This document shows positions 1 through 8,563 of a DNA stretch of 64,000 nt, in pieces. This stretch comes from Mycobacterium sp. URHB0044 (GTDB taxonomy: Bacteria; Actinomycetota; Actinomycetes; Mycobacteriales; Mycobacteriaceae). The stretch lies in assembly GCF_000620625.1 (NCBI RefSeq), contig NZ_KK211157.1, forward strand, positions 1 to 64,000, written 5' to 3'. The position numbers were made by a program, and so were the translations under genes. How positions within the stretch are numbered: position 1 is the stretch's first letter; each line of letters begins with the position of its first letter. A model generated the notes under the pieces. It saw only the letters and a program-made list of their open reading frames with translations, ran no database searches and was not told where the DNA came from.

Positions 1-1085
1 AACAACCCAACGGCATGATCCACGCCACCGCCGACTTCACCCCCGCCGCATGGGCGACCTGGGAAGCCCTCTACGCGAAGTTCGCCGCCCCCGGCATGTG
101 CAACCCCACAGACGAACACCCCTGCACCTCCGGCACCCCGACCCAAGAGCAGATCGATTCCGACACCCGCACCCTGGCGCAGCGTCGCCACGACGCGATG
201 GCCTACATCGGCCGCCAAGCCCTCACCAAGGGCGAACTCGGACAACACAACGGGCTACCCACCACGATCATCGTGCGCACCACCCTGCAAGACCTCGAAT
301 CGAGGGCGGGGATCGGCGTCACCGGCGGCGGCACCCTGCTTCCGGTCAGCGACGTCCTCAACCTCGCCGCACAAAACAACACCCACCACTACCTGGCGGT
401 GTTCGACCAAGCGACCGGCTCCGCGTTGGACCTGTTCCGGGCCCGGCGCACCGCGTCGGTCGCCCAACGCCTGATGTTGATCGCGCGTGACGGCGGCTGC
501 ACCAAACCGCACTGCACGGTTTCCGCCTATGGCTGTCAGGTGCATCACGCCGTCCTCGATTGGACCGAGGGCGGATTCACCAACGTCAACGACAACGGCC
601 TGGCCTGTGGCTGCGACAACCGGATGGTCGCCCCAGGCGGCTGGACTACCCGCATCAACGAAAAGCATGAAGTGGAGTGGATCCCACCCCCCGACTTGGA
701 CACCGGCCAAGCGCGCATCAACGACTACCACCAACCCGAAAAACTCCGCCCACCCCCGGTGGACGCATGGACACCCCCAGTACCCGACGACGAGCGCCCG
801 GGCGAGCCGCCAGCTGACAATGAGCACGCGGTGGAAGAACCGACCCCACCCGACCGCACGATCACCACACAGGACTGGATCGACGCGTGGGCAGCCTACG
901 AACCGTCAGCACCCGATCAGACCTGCAGCCCGCACGACCCGCCGGCAGCCGACGCGCCAGCGATCAACGGCGGCGATGCCTGGGTTCCCGACAACCCGAC
1001 CCCACCCGACGGGTCAACCACCAACGACGACAACAGGAGCCGCGAACCCGGCGGCCCAGGTCCGCCCGACGACAAAGCGGCTTGA
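1..1085 (+). CDS. DUF222/HNH endonuclease domain protein (13E12 family), 5' end cut by window edge
   Basis: This is the C-terminal part of a 13E12-repeat family protein. The frame has no stop back to base 1, and the first ATG in the window (15) lies inside the DUF222 region, so the true start is to the left. An HNH nuclease core is visible at residues about 155-205 from that ATG, with cysteines and histidines in the order C-x4-C, CQVHH, then CGCDN. A long Pro/Asp-rich, probably disordered tail follows. Mycobacteria carry many copies, some linked to the REP13E12 element; the cellular role is unknown. It is convergent with the next gene, 42 bp away. Confidence 0.85.
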   Translation, partial: QPNGMIHATADFTPAAWATWEALYAKFAAPGMCNPTDEHPCTSGTPTQEQIDSDTRTLAQRRHDAMAYIGRQALTKGELGQHNGLPTTIIVRTTLQDLESRAGIGVTGGGTLLPVSDVLNLAAQNNTHHYLAVFDQATGSALDLFRARRTASVAQRLMLIARDGGCTKPHCTVSAYGCQVHHAVLDWTEGGFTNVNDNGLACGCDNRMVAPGGWTTRINEKHEVEWIPPPDLDTGQARINDYHQPEKLRPPPVDAWTPPVPDDERPGEPPADNEHAVEEPTPPDRTITTQDWIDAWAAYEPSAPDQTCSPHDPPAADAPAINGGDAWVPDNPTPPDGSTTNDDNRSREPGGPGPPDDKAA

Positions 1086-1102
1086 CGCCCCGCTGACCGG
1101 AC

Positions 1103-1114
1103 GACCGATCGGTC
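1103..1114. repeat. 12-bp palindrome between convergent genes
   Basis: GACCGATCGGTC is a perfect palindrome in the 42-bp gap between the stop codons of two convergent genes. It could form a short stem that helps bidirectional termination, but there is no T-run on either strand and the stem is short, so this is only a possible terminator. Confidence 0.25.
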
Positions 1115-1127
1115 GCGGAAGCGCGGG

Positions 1128-2441
1128 TTAGAAGCCCGATGGCCTGCCGTTGCCGAGATAGGTGAGCCCGGCAGTCTCGATCACGGTGGGATCCAATCGA
1201 TTCCGGGTATCGAGCAGCACCGCGTCGGGCGCCTGCTCGGCGATCGCAGGCCAATCGAGGTCGACGAACTGAGGCCACTCAGTCAGCACCACGATGGCAT
1301 CAGCAGCCTTGGCTGCCCGGTACGGATCGTCGACGCCGGTCACCTTCGCCGCATGCAGCACACCCCCGTCGATCGCGTGCAGCTGCGGATCGTACCCACA
1401 GACCTGCGCACCGTGCGCCGCCAGATGCGCACACACCGCCAGGGCTGGCGAGTCCCGGGTGTCGCTGGTGTCCGACTTGAACGTCAGGCCCAGAGCGGTG
1501 ATTCGCGCCGACGACAGAGGTCGGTCGAGCGCCCGCCGCAACGCCACCGCGACACGCTCCGCCTGCGCGGCGTTGGTGGCGCGACACGCCTCCACCTCCG
1601 CGAGTGCGACGCCATGCGACTTGGCGGTGTGAACCAACGCCGCCGTGTCCTTCGGCAGACACGACCCACCCCACCCGGGGCCCGGTTGCAGAAAGGAGCC
1701 ACCGATCCGCTCGTCGGCACCCATGCAGCGGGTGACATCGGCAACGTCCGCGCCAACGTGCGCACACAACTCCGCCAACGAATTCGCGTACGACAGCTTC
1801 ACCGCGAGGAACGCGTTGCTGGCGTACTTCGCCAACTCCGCACTCTCCGGGCTCATGCACAGCGTGGGCACCGAATCGTGTCCGTATGCCCGACGGACTA
1901 CATCGACTTCCGCGTCACCCAACGCGCCGATCACCAACCGATCGGGATGGCGGAAGTCGCGCACCGCATGACCCTCGCGAAGGAACTCCGGCGTCGACAC
2001 CACGCGAATTCCCCTGCCGGACACGCGTTCATGGGTCCTGCGGGTCGTCCCCACCGGAACCGTTGACTTGAGCGCCACCACGGCGCCCGGACGTAACACC
2101 GACCCCAGGCGATCGACCACCGCGTCGACCGCGCCCAGGTCGGCGGCTCCATCAGCACCACTCGGCGTCGGCACGCACACGAATACCACGTCCCGATCCG
2201 CCAGCACCGAGTAGTCGGCGGTGAACCGCAGATTGCCGCGCGAGAGCCCACTGCGCAACACGTCCTGCAGTTCCGGCTCGTCGATGACCGCGATGCCCGC
2301 GTTGAGCCTGTCGAGCTTGCCGAGGTCCACGTCGACGCCCACCGTGTCGAGGCCACGCTCGGCCAAACACACGGCAGTGGTCAAGCCCACGTAACCCGCG
2401 CCGACGACGCCGACCCGGATGTCGTTCGCATCAGCACTCAT
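1128..2441 (-). CDS. UDP-glucose 6-dehydrogenase
   Basis: Oxidises UDP-glucose to UDP-glucuronate with two NAD+. The 437-residue protein has the N-terminal Rossmann motif GVVGAGYVG (residues 11-19), the central helical domain, and the catalytic cysteine (about 261) in GWGGSCLPKD. The ATG at 2441 is chosen because GGAGGAG lies just upstream and the start overlaps the stop of the preceding GT9 gene by four bases (ATGA). It is the last gene of the nine-gene leftward operon. Its product is the substrate of the UDP-xylose synthase encoded by the first gene, so the two enzymes bracket the operon. It could also supply UDP-GlcA to other glycans. Confidence 0.93.
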   Translation of the reverse strand: MSADANDIRVGVVGAGYVGLTTAVCLAERGLDTVGVDVDLGKLDRLNAGIAVIDEPELQDVLRSGLSRGNLRFTADYSVLADRDVVFVCVPTPSGADGAADLGAVDAVVDRLGSVLRPGAVVALKSTVPVGTTRRTHERVSGRGIRVVSTPEFLREGHAVRDFRHPDRLVIGALGDAEVDVVRRAYGHDSVPTLCMSPESAELAKYASNAFLAVKLSYANSLAELCAHVGADVADVTRCMGADERIGGSFLQPGPGWGGSCLPKDTAALVHTAKSHGVALAEVEACRATNAAQAERVAVALRRALDRPLSSARITALGLTFKSDTSDTRDSPALAVCAHLAAHGAQVCGYDPQLHAIDGGVLHAAKVTGVDDPYRAAKAADAIVVLTEWPQFVDLDWPAIAEQAPDAVLLDTRNRLDPTVIETAGLTYLGNGRPSGF

Positions 2442-3391
2442 GCGCACTCCTCCAAAATCGTGCGGCTGGCTTGAAGTACCCGCGAGGTGGTCAGCAGCAG
2501 CAGCCCGTCGTGCGGCCTGTCGGCGTGGGGATCGCCGACGTCTCCGGCCCACAGCGTGAGGTGACGTCCGGCGCCGCGGGGGCCCCACCGGCTCGGCGGC
2601 GTCGGCCCGAACAGATGCACCGACGGTGTCCCCGTCGCGGTCGCGACATGACCCACGCCCGTGTCACCACACACCACCAGCCGGCAGTCACTGATCAGGG
2701 CGACCAGCCCCAGCAGATCCAGTTTCCCTGCCAGCACGGCACTTTCGGGAAGTCCCGCACCACCGGCGACCGCGAGTGCGAGATCCCGTTCGTCGGCCGA
2801 CCCGGTGATGACGACCTCGTGGCCGTCGCCGCGCAACTCCGCGGCGATGGCTGCGAACCGGTCCACCGGCCACCGTCGTGCAGGCGCCGCTGCCCCGGGA
2901 TGCACCACCACAACCCCGGAGAAGTCCGGGTAGCCCTCCGGCCGGTCGATCCCGAGATCATCGGCATCACAACGTATCCCGGCCCACTCCAGCAGCGCGC
3001 ACCACCGATCCACTTCGTGCACGTCGCTACGCCAGCGCGGTCCTGGCAGCTCGGGATGGCGCGGATGACGGTGCGTCAAGACGGCCGCTGGGTCGAGAGA
3101 GATCAGGTGATCCAGGCTCTGCGGGCCGCTGCCGTGCAGGTTGACCGCGAGGTCGGGGCGCCGGTCCAACCGCTGGACATCACCCAGTCGCGCGGTGGGT
3201 GCGAGTTCGTCGACCGCGCCGGTGAGCATTCCCAGCTCCCGAAACGCCTCCGGTGCGGCGAGTACCAGCCGGGCATCCGGAAAGTGCCGACGCAGCCCCC
3301 GCAACGCGGGAACGCCGGTCAGCAGGTCCCCAAGACCCAAGGCCCGCAGCACGTACACGACCTCGGTCGCGCCCGGATCCGTTATGGCCAT
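2438..3391 (-). CDS. Glycosyltransferase family 9 (heptosyltransferase-like)
   Basis: A GT-B fold transferase of the ADP-heptose:LPS heptosyltransferase family (317 residues). Family marks are the N-terminal LRALGLGDLLTGVPALRGL, the central VVVHPGAAAPARRWP, and the C-terminal CGDTGVGHVATATGTPSVHLFGPT, which resembles the nucleotide-heptose binding loop. The ATG at 3391 overlaps the SDR gene by 10 bp; a longer frame upstream would overlap further and lacks family sequence. It sits with hldE and gmhA in one operon, so ADP-heptose is the likely donor. The acceptor is unknown, since mycobacteria lack lipid A. Confidence 0.85.
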   Translation of the reverse strand: MAITDPGATEVVYVLRALGLGDLLTGVPALRGLRRHFPDARLVLAAPEAFRELGMLTGAVDELAPTARLGDVQRLDRRPDLAVNLHGSGPQSLDHLISLDPAAVLTHRHPRHPELPGPRWRSDVHEVDRWCALLEWAGIRCDADDLGIDRPEGYPDFSGVVVVHPGAAAPARRWPVDRFAAIAAELRGDGHEVVITGSADERDLALAVAGGAGLPESAVLAGKLDLLGLVALISDCRLVVCGDTGVGHVATATGTPSVHLFGPTPPSRWGPRGAGRHLTLWAGDVGDPHADRPHDGLLLLTTSRVLQASRTILEECA

Positions 3392-4083
3392 GACGATTCC
3401 GTCGACGCGCACACCACCATCTCGCGCACCTCGCAACCGGCCGGCTGGGACAGCGCGAAGACCACCGTTTCGGCGACGTCTTCAGGCTGGTTCAGCTTGG
3501 CGTCCGGCGGCGGCTTGTACTGCTCGGTGCGTCCGTCGAAGAAGGCCGTGTGCATTCCGCCGGGGATGAGCAGTGTCACGCCCACCTCGCCCGCGAGTTC
3601 GGCAGCCAGTGCGCGGGTGAACCCCACCACGCCGAACTTCGATGCGCAGTAGGCCGTGGCGTCACCGACGGCCTTGATGCCCAACGTCGATGCCACCGTT
3701 ACGATGCGACCCCCGCTGGCCTTCAGGTGTGGCAGCGCCGACCGCACCACGGCCGCGGTGCCGAGAAGGTTGACGAGCACGACCTGCTCCCACTCCTTGG
3801 CGGGCACGTCCTCGAGCGCGCCACAGGAGTCGATTCCGGCGGCAGTGAAGACGCCGGTGATGGGTCCGTCGGCCTCGTCGGCGAGAGTGTTCACCGCGGC
3901 GTGTACCGCTTCGGTGTCGGCGAGGTCGGCCAATGCGTAGGCGACGTCGCCCTTCGGCGGCTTCTTGTCGATGACCAGTGGCGTGCCGCCATGGCGGGTC
4001 ACCGCGTCGACGGTGGCCGCGCCGAGGCCGGACGCGCCGCCGGTGATGATTACGTGGCCCAAAGTGGTCGAGGATGCCGTCAT
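3382..4083 (-). CDS. Short-chain dehydrogenase/reductase
   Basis: A classical SDR of 233 residues with the cofactor loop TGGASGLGAA near residue 15 and the catalytic Ser...YCASK (Tyr-x3-Lys) near residue 145. It lies one base after the hldE stop, within the heptose operon. It is not the extended-SDR epimerase HldD, being too short and lacking that family's pattern, so it should not make the L,D-heptose isomer. A role in oxidising or reducing a sugar intermediate is inferred only from position; the substrate cannot be read from the sequence. Confidence 0.85.
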   Translation of the reverse strand: MTASSTTLGHVIITGGASGLGAATVDAVTRHGGTPLVIDKKPPKGDVAYALADLADTEAVHAAVNTLADEADGPITGVFTAAGIDSCGALEDVPAKEWEQVVLVNLLGTAAVVRSALPHLKASGGRIVTVASTLGIKAVGDATAYCASKFGVVGFTRALAAELAGEVGVTLLIPGGMHTAFFDGRTEQYKPPPDAKLNQPEDVAETVVFALSQPAGCEVREMVVCASTESSWP

Positions 4084-4084
4084 G

Positions 4085-5491
4085 TCATGTCCCTTCCGGG
4101 GTTTCGTGGGATCGCGCTGCGGCGATCAAGTTGGACGAGGAGTAGCCGGCGACGGTGGGGATGATGACCACCTCGCCACCGTGGTGGTGAACGACGTCGG
4201 CCTCGGGCAGGTCGTCGACCGCATAGTCGCCGCCCTTGACCCAGACGTCCGGCCGCAGCCGCTGCAACAGCGCTTCCGGCGTCGGCTCGTCGAAGACGGC
4301 GACCGCGTCGACACAGGCCAGGGCCGCCAGCACGCGGGCGCGGTCGGCCGCCGACACGATCGGGCGGCCTTCTCCCTTCAGTGCCCGCACCGAGTCATCG
4401 GAGTTGATCAGCACGAGCAGCGCATCACCGAGTTGACGCGCCTGCCGAAGCAGCCGGACGTGGCCGGTGTGCAGCAGGTCGAAGCATCCGCCGGTGGCCA
4501 CCACCGTGCGGCCCTCGGCTTGCAGCTTGCGGGTCAGTGCGATCACGTCGGTGACGACGGGGTCGTCGGATGCCGTTGCCCGCGAGCCGAAGTCGGACAC
4601 CGGCGCCGGTGTGGAGACCGCCGCCGCGCCTCCCGCGGCGACGAACCGGGCAGCGGCGTCCACTGCGGCCACCACCGCGGCGCGCAGGTCGGCGCCGCCG
4701 CCGAGCGCAACCGCTGCGGCTACCGCAAAACGATCCCCCGCCCCACACACGTCGGCCCTGACCGAGCCGGCGGCCGGAAGCTCCGGTACGCCGACGTGGC
4801 ACCGCGCCGCATCACGTGGGAACACCCGTGCGCCCTGCGCACCGAGAGTCACGCACACCGCGCGGGCACGCCACTTCTCCCGCAGCGCCTCGGCTGAACC
4901 GCCGCCGCCGCAGAAGTGCTGCGCCTCCGTCTCATTGGGTGTCACGAGCGCACATCCCGGCGTCGGGGTGCAACCCCGGGGATGGGGATCCCACACCACG
5001 GGTACCCGTTGCGCGGCCGTCGTCAGCGCGGCGCGCAGCGCAGGCAGCGCCGTCACTCCCGCACCGTAGTCCGCGACGCAGATCGCCCGCGCCTCCGCGA
5101 GAACGGCGTCGACGTCGGAAGGCAGCGGGCCGGGCACCGTCACCGCATCGCCGTGGTCGATGCGCAGCACCGACTGGCCGCGCGCCCGCACCCGCGTCTT
5201 CGTGACGGTGGCGCCAGTCATGGGCAGAGCGGCGACACGAACCCCGCTGTCGTGCAATAACTCCCGCAACTGGCGACCGCCGCCGTCGTCGGCGATACCC
5301 GCGACCAACACGACGTCGTCTTCGTGGCGGGCGGCCAGCAGCGCGGCCAGACCCGCGCCGCCCGGCCGGTGCCAGACGCGTTCGGTGTCGACGACCGGTA
5401 CCGGCGCCTCGGGGCTGAGGCGGGTCGCCGAGCCCTCCACGTCGACGTCGAGCATCGCGTCACCGACGATGACCAGCGGCCCCCGGCTCAT
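4085..5491 (-). CDS. hldE: Bifunctional heptose 7-phosphate kinase / heptose 1-phosphate adenylyltransferase
   Basis: Makes D,D-heptose 1,7-bisphosphate and, after dephosphorylation, ADP-D-glycero-beta-D-manno-heptose. Residues 1-300 are a PfkB/ribokinase domain ending with the GAGD motif (250-253, Asp253 as base). Residues 325-468 are a cytidylyltransferase-like domain with GGCFDLLHTGH (the HTGH nucleotide site at 341-344) and the C-terminal SSSNLI typical of HldE. The length, 468, is near that of the usual fused enzyme (about 475). The ATG at 5491 overlaps the gmhA stop by four bases. With gmhA and the GmhB domain next door, every step from sedoheptulose 7-phosphate is present. Confidence 0.92.
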   Translation of the reverse strand: MSRGPLVIVGDAMLDVDVEGSATRLSPEAPVPVVDTERVWHRPGGAGLAALLAARHEDDVVLVAGIADDGGGRQLRELLHDSGVRVAALPMTGATVTKTRVRARGQSVLRIDHGDAVTVPGPLPSDVDAVLAEARAICVADYGAGVTALPALRAALTTAAQRVPVVWDPHPRGCTPTPGCALVTPNETEAQHFCGGGGSAEALREKWRARAVCVTLGAQGARVFPRDAARCHVGVPELPAAGSVRADVCGAGDRFAVAAAVALGGGADLRAAVVAAVDAAARFVAAGGAAAVSTPAPVSDFGSRATASDDPVVTDVIALTRKLQAEGRTVVATGGCFDLLHTGHVRLLRQARQLGDALLVLINSDDSVRALKGEGRPIVSAADRARVLAALACVDAVAVFDEPTPEALLQRLRPDVWVKGGDYAVDDLPEADVVHHHGGEVVIIPTVAGYSSSNLIAAARSHETPEGT

Positions 5492-6057
5492 GATTGCCCC
5501 GATCCGAGCAGCACGTCGTCGACGGCCATGCACAGGGCGTGCACCAACAGCAGGTGCACCTCCTGCACGGTGGCGGTTGTCGGGGCGTCGACGCAGATGG
5601 CGTCGTGACACGTATCCGCCAGCGGGTTGGGCGGCCGGCCAGCCAGCGCCCACGTCACCATGCCGACGTCGTTGGCGGCCTTCACGGCGGACAGCACGTT
5701 GCGGCTGGTCCCGCTGGTGGACAACGCCACCAGGACGTCACCGGACCGACCGTGCGCCCGCACTCCGCGGGCGAACATCTCCTCCTCGCCGTAGTCGTTG
5801 GCGATCGCGGTCAGCGCCGAGGTGTCGGCGTGCAGCGAGATGGCCGACAACGGGACGCGTTCGTCGCGGAACCTTCCGACCAATTCGGCGGTCAAATGCT
5901 GTGCCTCCGCGGCACTTCCACCGTTGCCGCACGCCAACAGCCGGCCGCCGCCGGCAAGGACGCCTGCTAGGTGGGTGCCCCACGCAGTGACTCGGTCGAC
6001 GTCGGCCGCGGTTCGACCGACCGCATCGATGAGCGCATCGAAATGTGTTGCAATCAT
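5488..6057 (-). CDS. gmhA: Sedoheptulose 7-phosphate isomerase
   Basis: A 189-residue SIS-domain isomerase that converts sedoheptulose 7-phosphate to D-glycero-D-manno-heptose 7-phosphate. CGNGGSAAEAQH (about residues 43-54) is the phosphate-binding loop of GmhA, and the downstream LSTSGTSRN and a C-terminal EVHLLLVHALC (with Glu and His of the active site) fit the family. The ATG at 6057 has GGAGGAG upstream and overlaps the preceding GT9 stop (ATGA). A long in-frame extension upstream is the antisense of the GT9 gene and is not coding. It supplies HldE. Confidence 0.92.
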   Translation of the reverse strand: MIATHFDALIDAVGRTAADVDRVTAWGTHLAGVLAGGGRLLACGNGGSAAEAQHLTAELVGRFRDERVPLSAISLHADTSALTAIANDYGEEEMFARGVRAHGRSGDVLVALSTSGTSRNVLSAVKAANDVGMVTWALAGRPPNPLADTCHDAICVDAPTTATVQEVHLLLVHALCMAVDDVLLGSGQS

Positions 6058-7073
6058 GGTTCTCCTCCCCACTGATGCACCGCGGCCACCAGGGCCGCAT
6101 CGGTGATGCCGTCCAGGCACGGGTGTCCCGCGACCGGGCACTGCCGGGCGCGGGTGGCCCGGCATGGCGCGTTCTGATCTCCCAGCACCGTCACGGCCGC
6201 CGCGTAAGGACTCCACTGCGATGCGGGCACGACGGGTGCGAACAGCGACACCACCGGCGTGCCGACCGCCGCAGCGAGGTGAGCCGGTCCGGTGTTGGGC
6301 GCCACCACCACTCGCGCTGCGGCGAACACCGCGGCCAGTTCGGCGAGGCCGGTCCGGCCGCCCAGGTCGACCGCCTTGCCAGCGGCGACTTCCGCGGTGA
6401 GCGCCCGCTCCGAGTCGCCGCCCGTCACGACCACCCGATAACCAGTGCGGCGCAACGCCGCGACCATGGCCGCGCTGCGCGCAGCCGTCGGCCGGCGTGC
6501 GGGTACCGCCGCACCGGGATGGAACACCACGAACGGTTCGTCCCCAACCCGCCGTGCAACGTCGTCGGGCATGGCGTCGACCTCGCGGATGCGCAGTGCC
6601 CCGTCGTCGCCGTCGGGTAGCAGACACCCGTCTGCCTCGGCGAGGGAAAGGGCACGCAGTGGCTCGGGCACGCCGTCCTCGACGTGATGGCGCAAATCGA
6701 GCAGGGTGCCCGGATAGTCCTCGCAGACCGCACCGATCCACCCCACCCCGGCCATCCGGCACAGCAGCGCCAACGGCAACGGCGACTGGTGGAACGACGT
6801 GAAGATGAACGCCCGATCCACGGCCACGTCGCGCAGCTGCTTCACGAGCGCCTCGACGTGACCGGCGGTGAGTTCGGGTGAGTCGAAGTCGACCCAGGGC
6901 GCCTGCCATTCGATGATCTCGTCGACACCCGGCAACAGCTCGGCGGCGGCCCTGCCGCGCGGCCCGGCGAGCATCACCACCCGGTCGTGTGCCGCGGCAA
7001 CCGCGCGTATCGCCGGCCCTGTGATCAGCACGTCACCCGCGCTGTCGAGACGTGCCACCAACGCCGTACTCAT
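6054..7073 (-). CDS. Glycosyltransferase family 9 (second heptosyltransferase-like)
   Basis: A 339-residue GT9 protein, the second in this operon. It begins with LVARLDSAGDVLITGPAIRAV, carries FVVFHPGAAVPARRP in the middle and VVAPNTGPAHLAAAVGTPVVS near residue 275, matching the heptosyltransferase I/II fold. Two GT9 enzymes suggest that at least two heptose residues, or two different linkages, are added. It overlaps neighbours at both ends by four bases. The enzyme should be cytoplasmic and act on a membrane-linked acceptor; no membrane span is seen. Confidence 0.86.
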   Translation of the reverse strand: MSTALVARLDSAGDVLITGPAIRAVAAAHDRVVMLAGPRGRAAAELLPGVDEIIEWQAPWVDFDSPELTAGHVEALVKQLRDVAVDRAFIFTSFHQSPLPLALLCRMAGVGWIGAVCEDYPGTLLDLRHHVEDGVPEPLRALSLAEADGCLLPDGDDGALRIREVDAMPDDVARRVGDEPFVVFHPGAAVPARRPTAARSAAMVAALRRTGYRVVVTGGDSERALTAEVAAGKAVDLGGRTGLAELAAVFAAARVVVAPNTGPAHLAAAVGTPVVSLFAPVVPASQWSPYAAAVTVLGDQNAPCRATRARQCPVAGHPCLDGITDAALVAAVHQWGGEP

Positions 7074-8563
7074 CGCGACTCCCGCAGCACCATCGACACC
7101 GCATCCGTCAGGCTCGCGGCCACCTTCGCCCGGTCCCGCGCGTCGGTGATCTCCTCGACGCGGGTCCGCTCGGTCGGCACCAGCACGGCGCGCGCGTTTG
7201 CGGCCAGAGCCGCGTTCACGTCACCGCCGGTGTCGCCGATCATCACGCACCGGTCCGGGGGCACGCCCAGGGCATCGGCCGCCGCGAGCACCATCCCCGG
7301 TTGCGGTTTGCGGCACGCGCACCGGTCGTCGTCGTCATGCACGCAGACCTGCCAGGCGTCGAACGGTCCGAGCTCGGCGTCGACCTTGGCGTTGACGGCG
7401 ACCAATTGGTCGGGACTGATCAAGCCGCGCGCCACACCGGACTGGTTGGTGACGATCGCCAGGAGCAGACCACGCTCCCGCAGCCGGCCAAGCGCGTGCG
7501 CCGCGTCGGAAACCGGGCGAACACCGTTGGGGTCGTTGAGGAATGGGCCGTCTTCGATGATGGTGTCGTCGCGGTCGAGCAGCACCGCCAGCACCGGTTC
7601 CCGGACGGCCCGCCGATGCGTCCACTCCCCGACCAGCCGGTGCCACACCGCGGCAGGCGGGATAAGGGCCGACGTCAGCGCCATCCGCGCCGCCTCAGCC
7701 ACGGAGTGCGGACCGGGCAGGAAGCGGCGCACGGTGAACTGCGTCGTCAGCGCCAACCAGCCGAAGGCCATCGCGGCCGCCGTCCGACGCCGCCCCGCAA
7801 GCGCCGCAAGGAGGGCCGCCGTTCCCACGGCGGTGGTTGCCACGTGGGCGGGCATCCGGCCGGGCCCCTCCCCGATCTGGCGTCGCCAGCCGCGGCCGAA
7901 CTTGCGCCGCATCAACGCGTTGTCACGGTTGCCGATCTGAGCGCGCACGCTGCTCAGCGCCGTCGAGGCCGCGACGGGATGCGTGGCACGACGGGTGCCG
8001 CCGACGATGCGGTGGCCGGAGGAGACGATCCGCAGCGCCAGGTCGGAATCCTCGCGGTAGGCGCGGGGGAACCGTTCGTCGAATCCGCCTGCGGTGACCA
8101 GAACGTCGCGCCGGTACGCCATGTCGGCCGTGATCCAGCGTGCGGTGGCCAGCCGCTGCGTTCGACGCTCGTCGTCGGTGCTCCGCCGCTCCGTTGCGGT
8201 GGGCACCACCAAGAGTCCCTGTGACCCCGCTGCCCGCGCGGCCTCGGCCGCGGTCAGGTCGTCGGCGAGGCGCGACAGCCAGCCCGGCTGCGGCACCACG
8301 TCGTCGTCGAGGAACGCGACCCAACGGCTGGTGGTGGCGCGCCACCCGACGTTGCGGGCGGCGGCGGGTCCGCGTCCGCCGCTGCGCAACAGCGTGACCG
8401 GCAGCCGGGTGTCCAGCACCAGTGGCGGTCTCGGATCGGCGCGGTCGTCGACCACGACGACACAGTCGAGTGCGGCCCCGCGCTCTTCGTCGAGCGCAGA
8501 TAGCAAGCGCTGCAACGACTCTCGTCCAATGGTCGGCACGACGATGGCGCAATCCAACTTCAT
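7070..8563 (-). CDS. GT2 glycosyltransferase fused to GmhB-type heptose bisphosphatase
   Basis: A two-domain protein of 497 residues. Residues 1-240 are a GT-A transferase: VVPTIGRESL at the start, the DDD metal site in FLDDDVV (85-88), and the late acidic motif YREDSDLAL. Residues 240-310 form a helical, weakly hydrophobic link. Residues 322-497 are a HAD phosphatase of the GmhB kind: LLDRDDTI (Asp330 and Asp332), VTNQSGVARG, and a zinc cluster C-x-H-x5-C-x-C followed by RKP (Cys407, His409, Cys415, Cys417). The second domain should remove the 7-phosphate from heptose 1,7-bisphosphate between the two HldE steps. The ATG at 8563 overlaps the previous stop (ATGA). Confidence 0.88.
   Translation of the reverse strand: MKLDCAIVVPTIGRESLQRLLSALDEERGAALDCVVVVDDRADPRPPLVLDTRLPVTLLRSGGRGPAAARNVGWRATTSRWVAFLDDDVVPQPGWLSRLADDLTAAEAARAAGSQGLLVVPTATERRSTDDERRTQRLATARWITADMAYRRDVLVTAGGFDERFPRAYREDSDLALRIVSSGHRIVGGTRRATHPVAASTALSSVRAQIGNRDNALMRRKFGRGWRRQIGEGPGRMPAHVATTAVGTAALLAALAGRRRTAAAMAFGWLALTTQFTVRRFLPGPHSVAEAARMALTSALIPPAAVWHRLVGEWTHRRAVREPVLAVLLDRDDTIIEDGPFLNDPNGVRPVSDAAHALGRLRERGLLLAIVTNQSGVARGLISPDQLVAVNAKVDAELGPFDAWQVCVHDDDDRCACRKPQPGMVLAAADALGVPPDRCVMIGDTGGDVNAALAANARAVLVPTERTRVEEITDARDRAKVAASLTDAVSMVLRESR

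Noticed and set aside
1..1085. Mobile element at the left edge
   Set aside because: 13E12 proteins are sometimes in REP elements, but no terminal repeats or second gene can be seen in the window.
3382..4083. SDR as HldD epimerase
   Set aside because: It is a 233-residue classical SDR with YCASK, whereas HldD is an extended SDR of about 310 residues; no HldD candidate was found.
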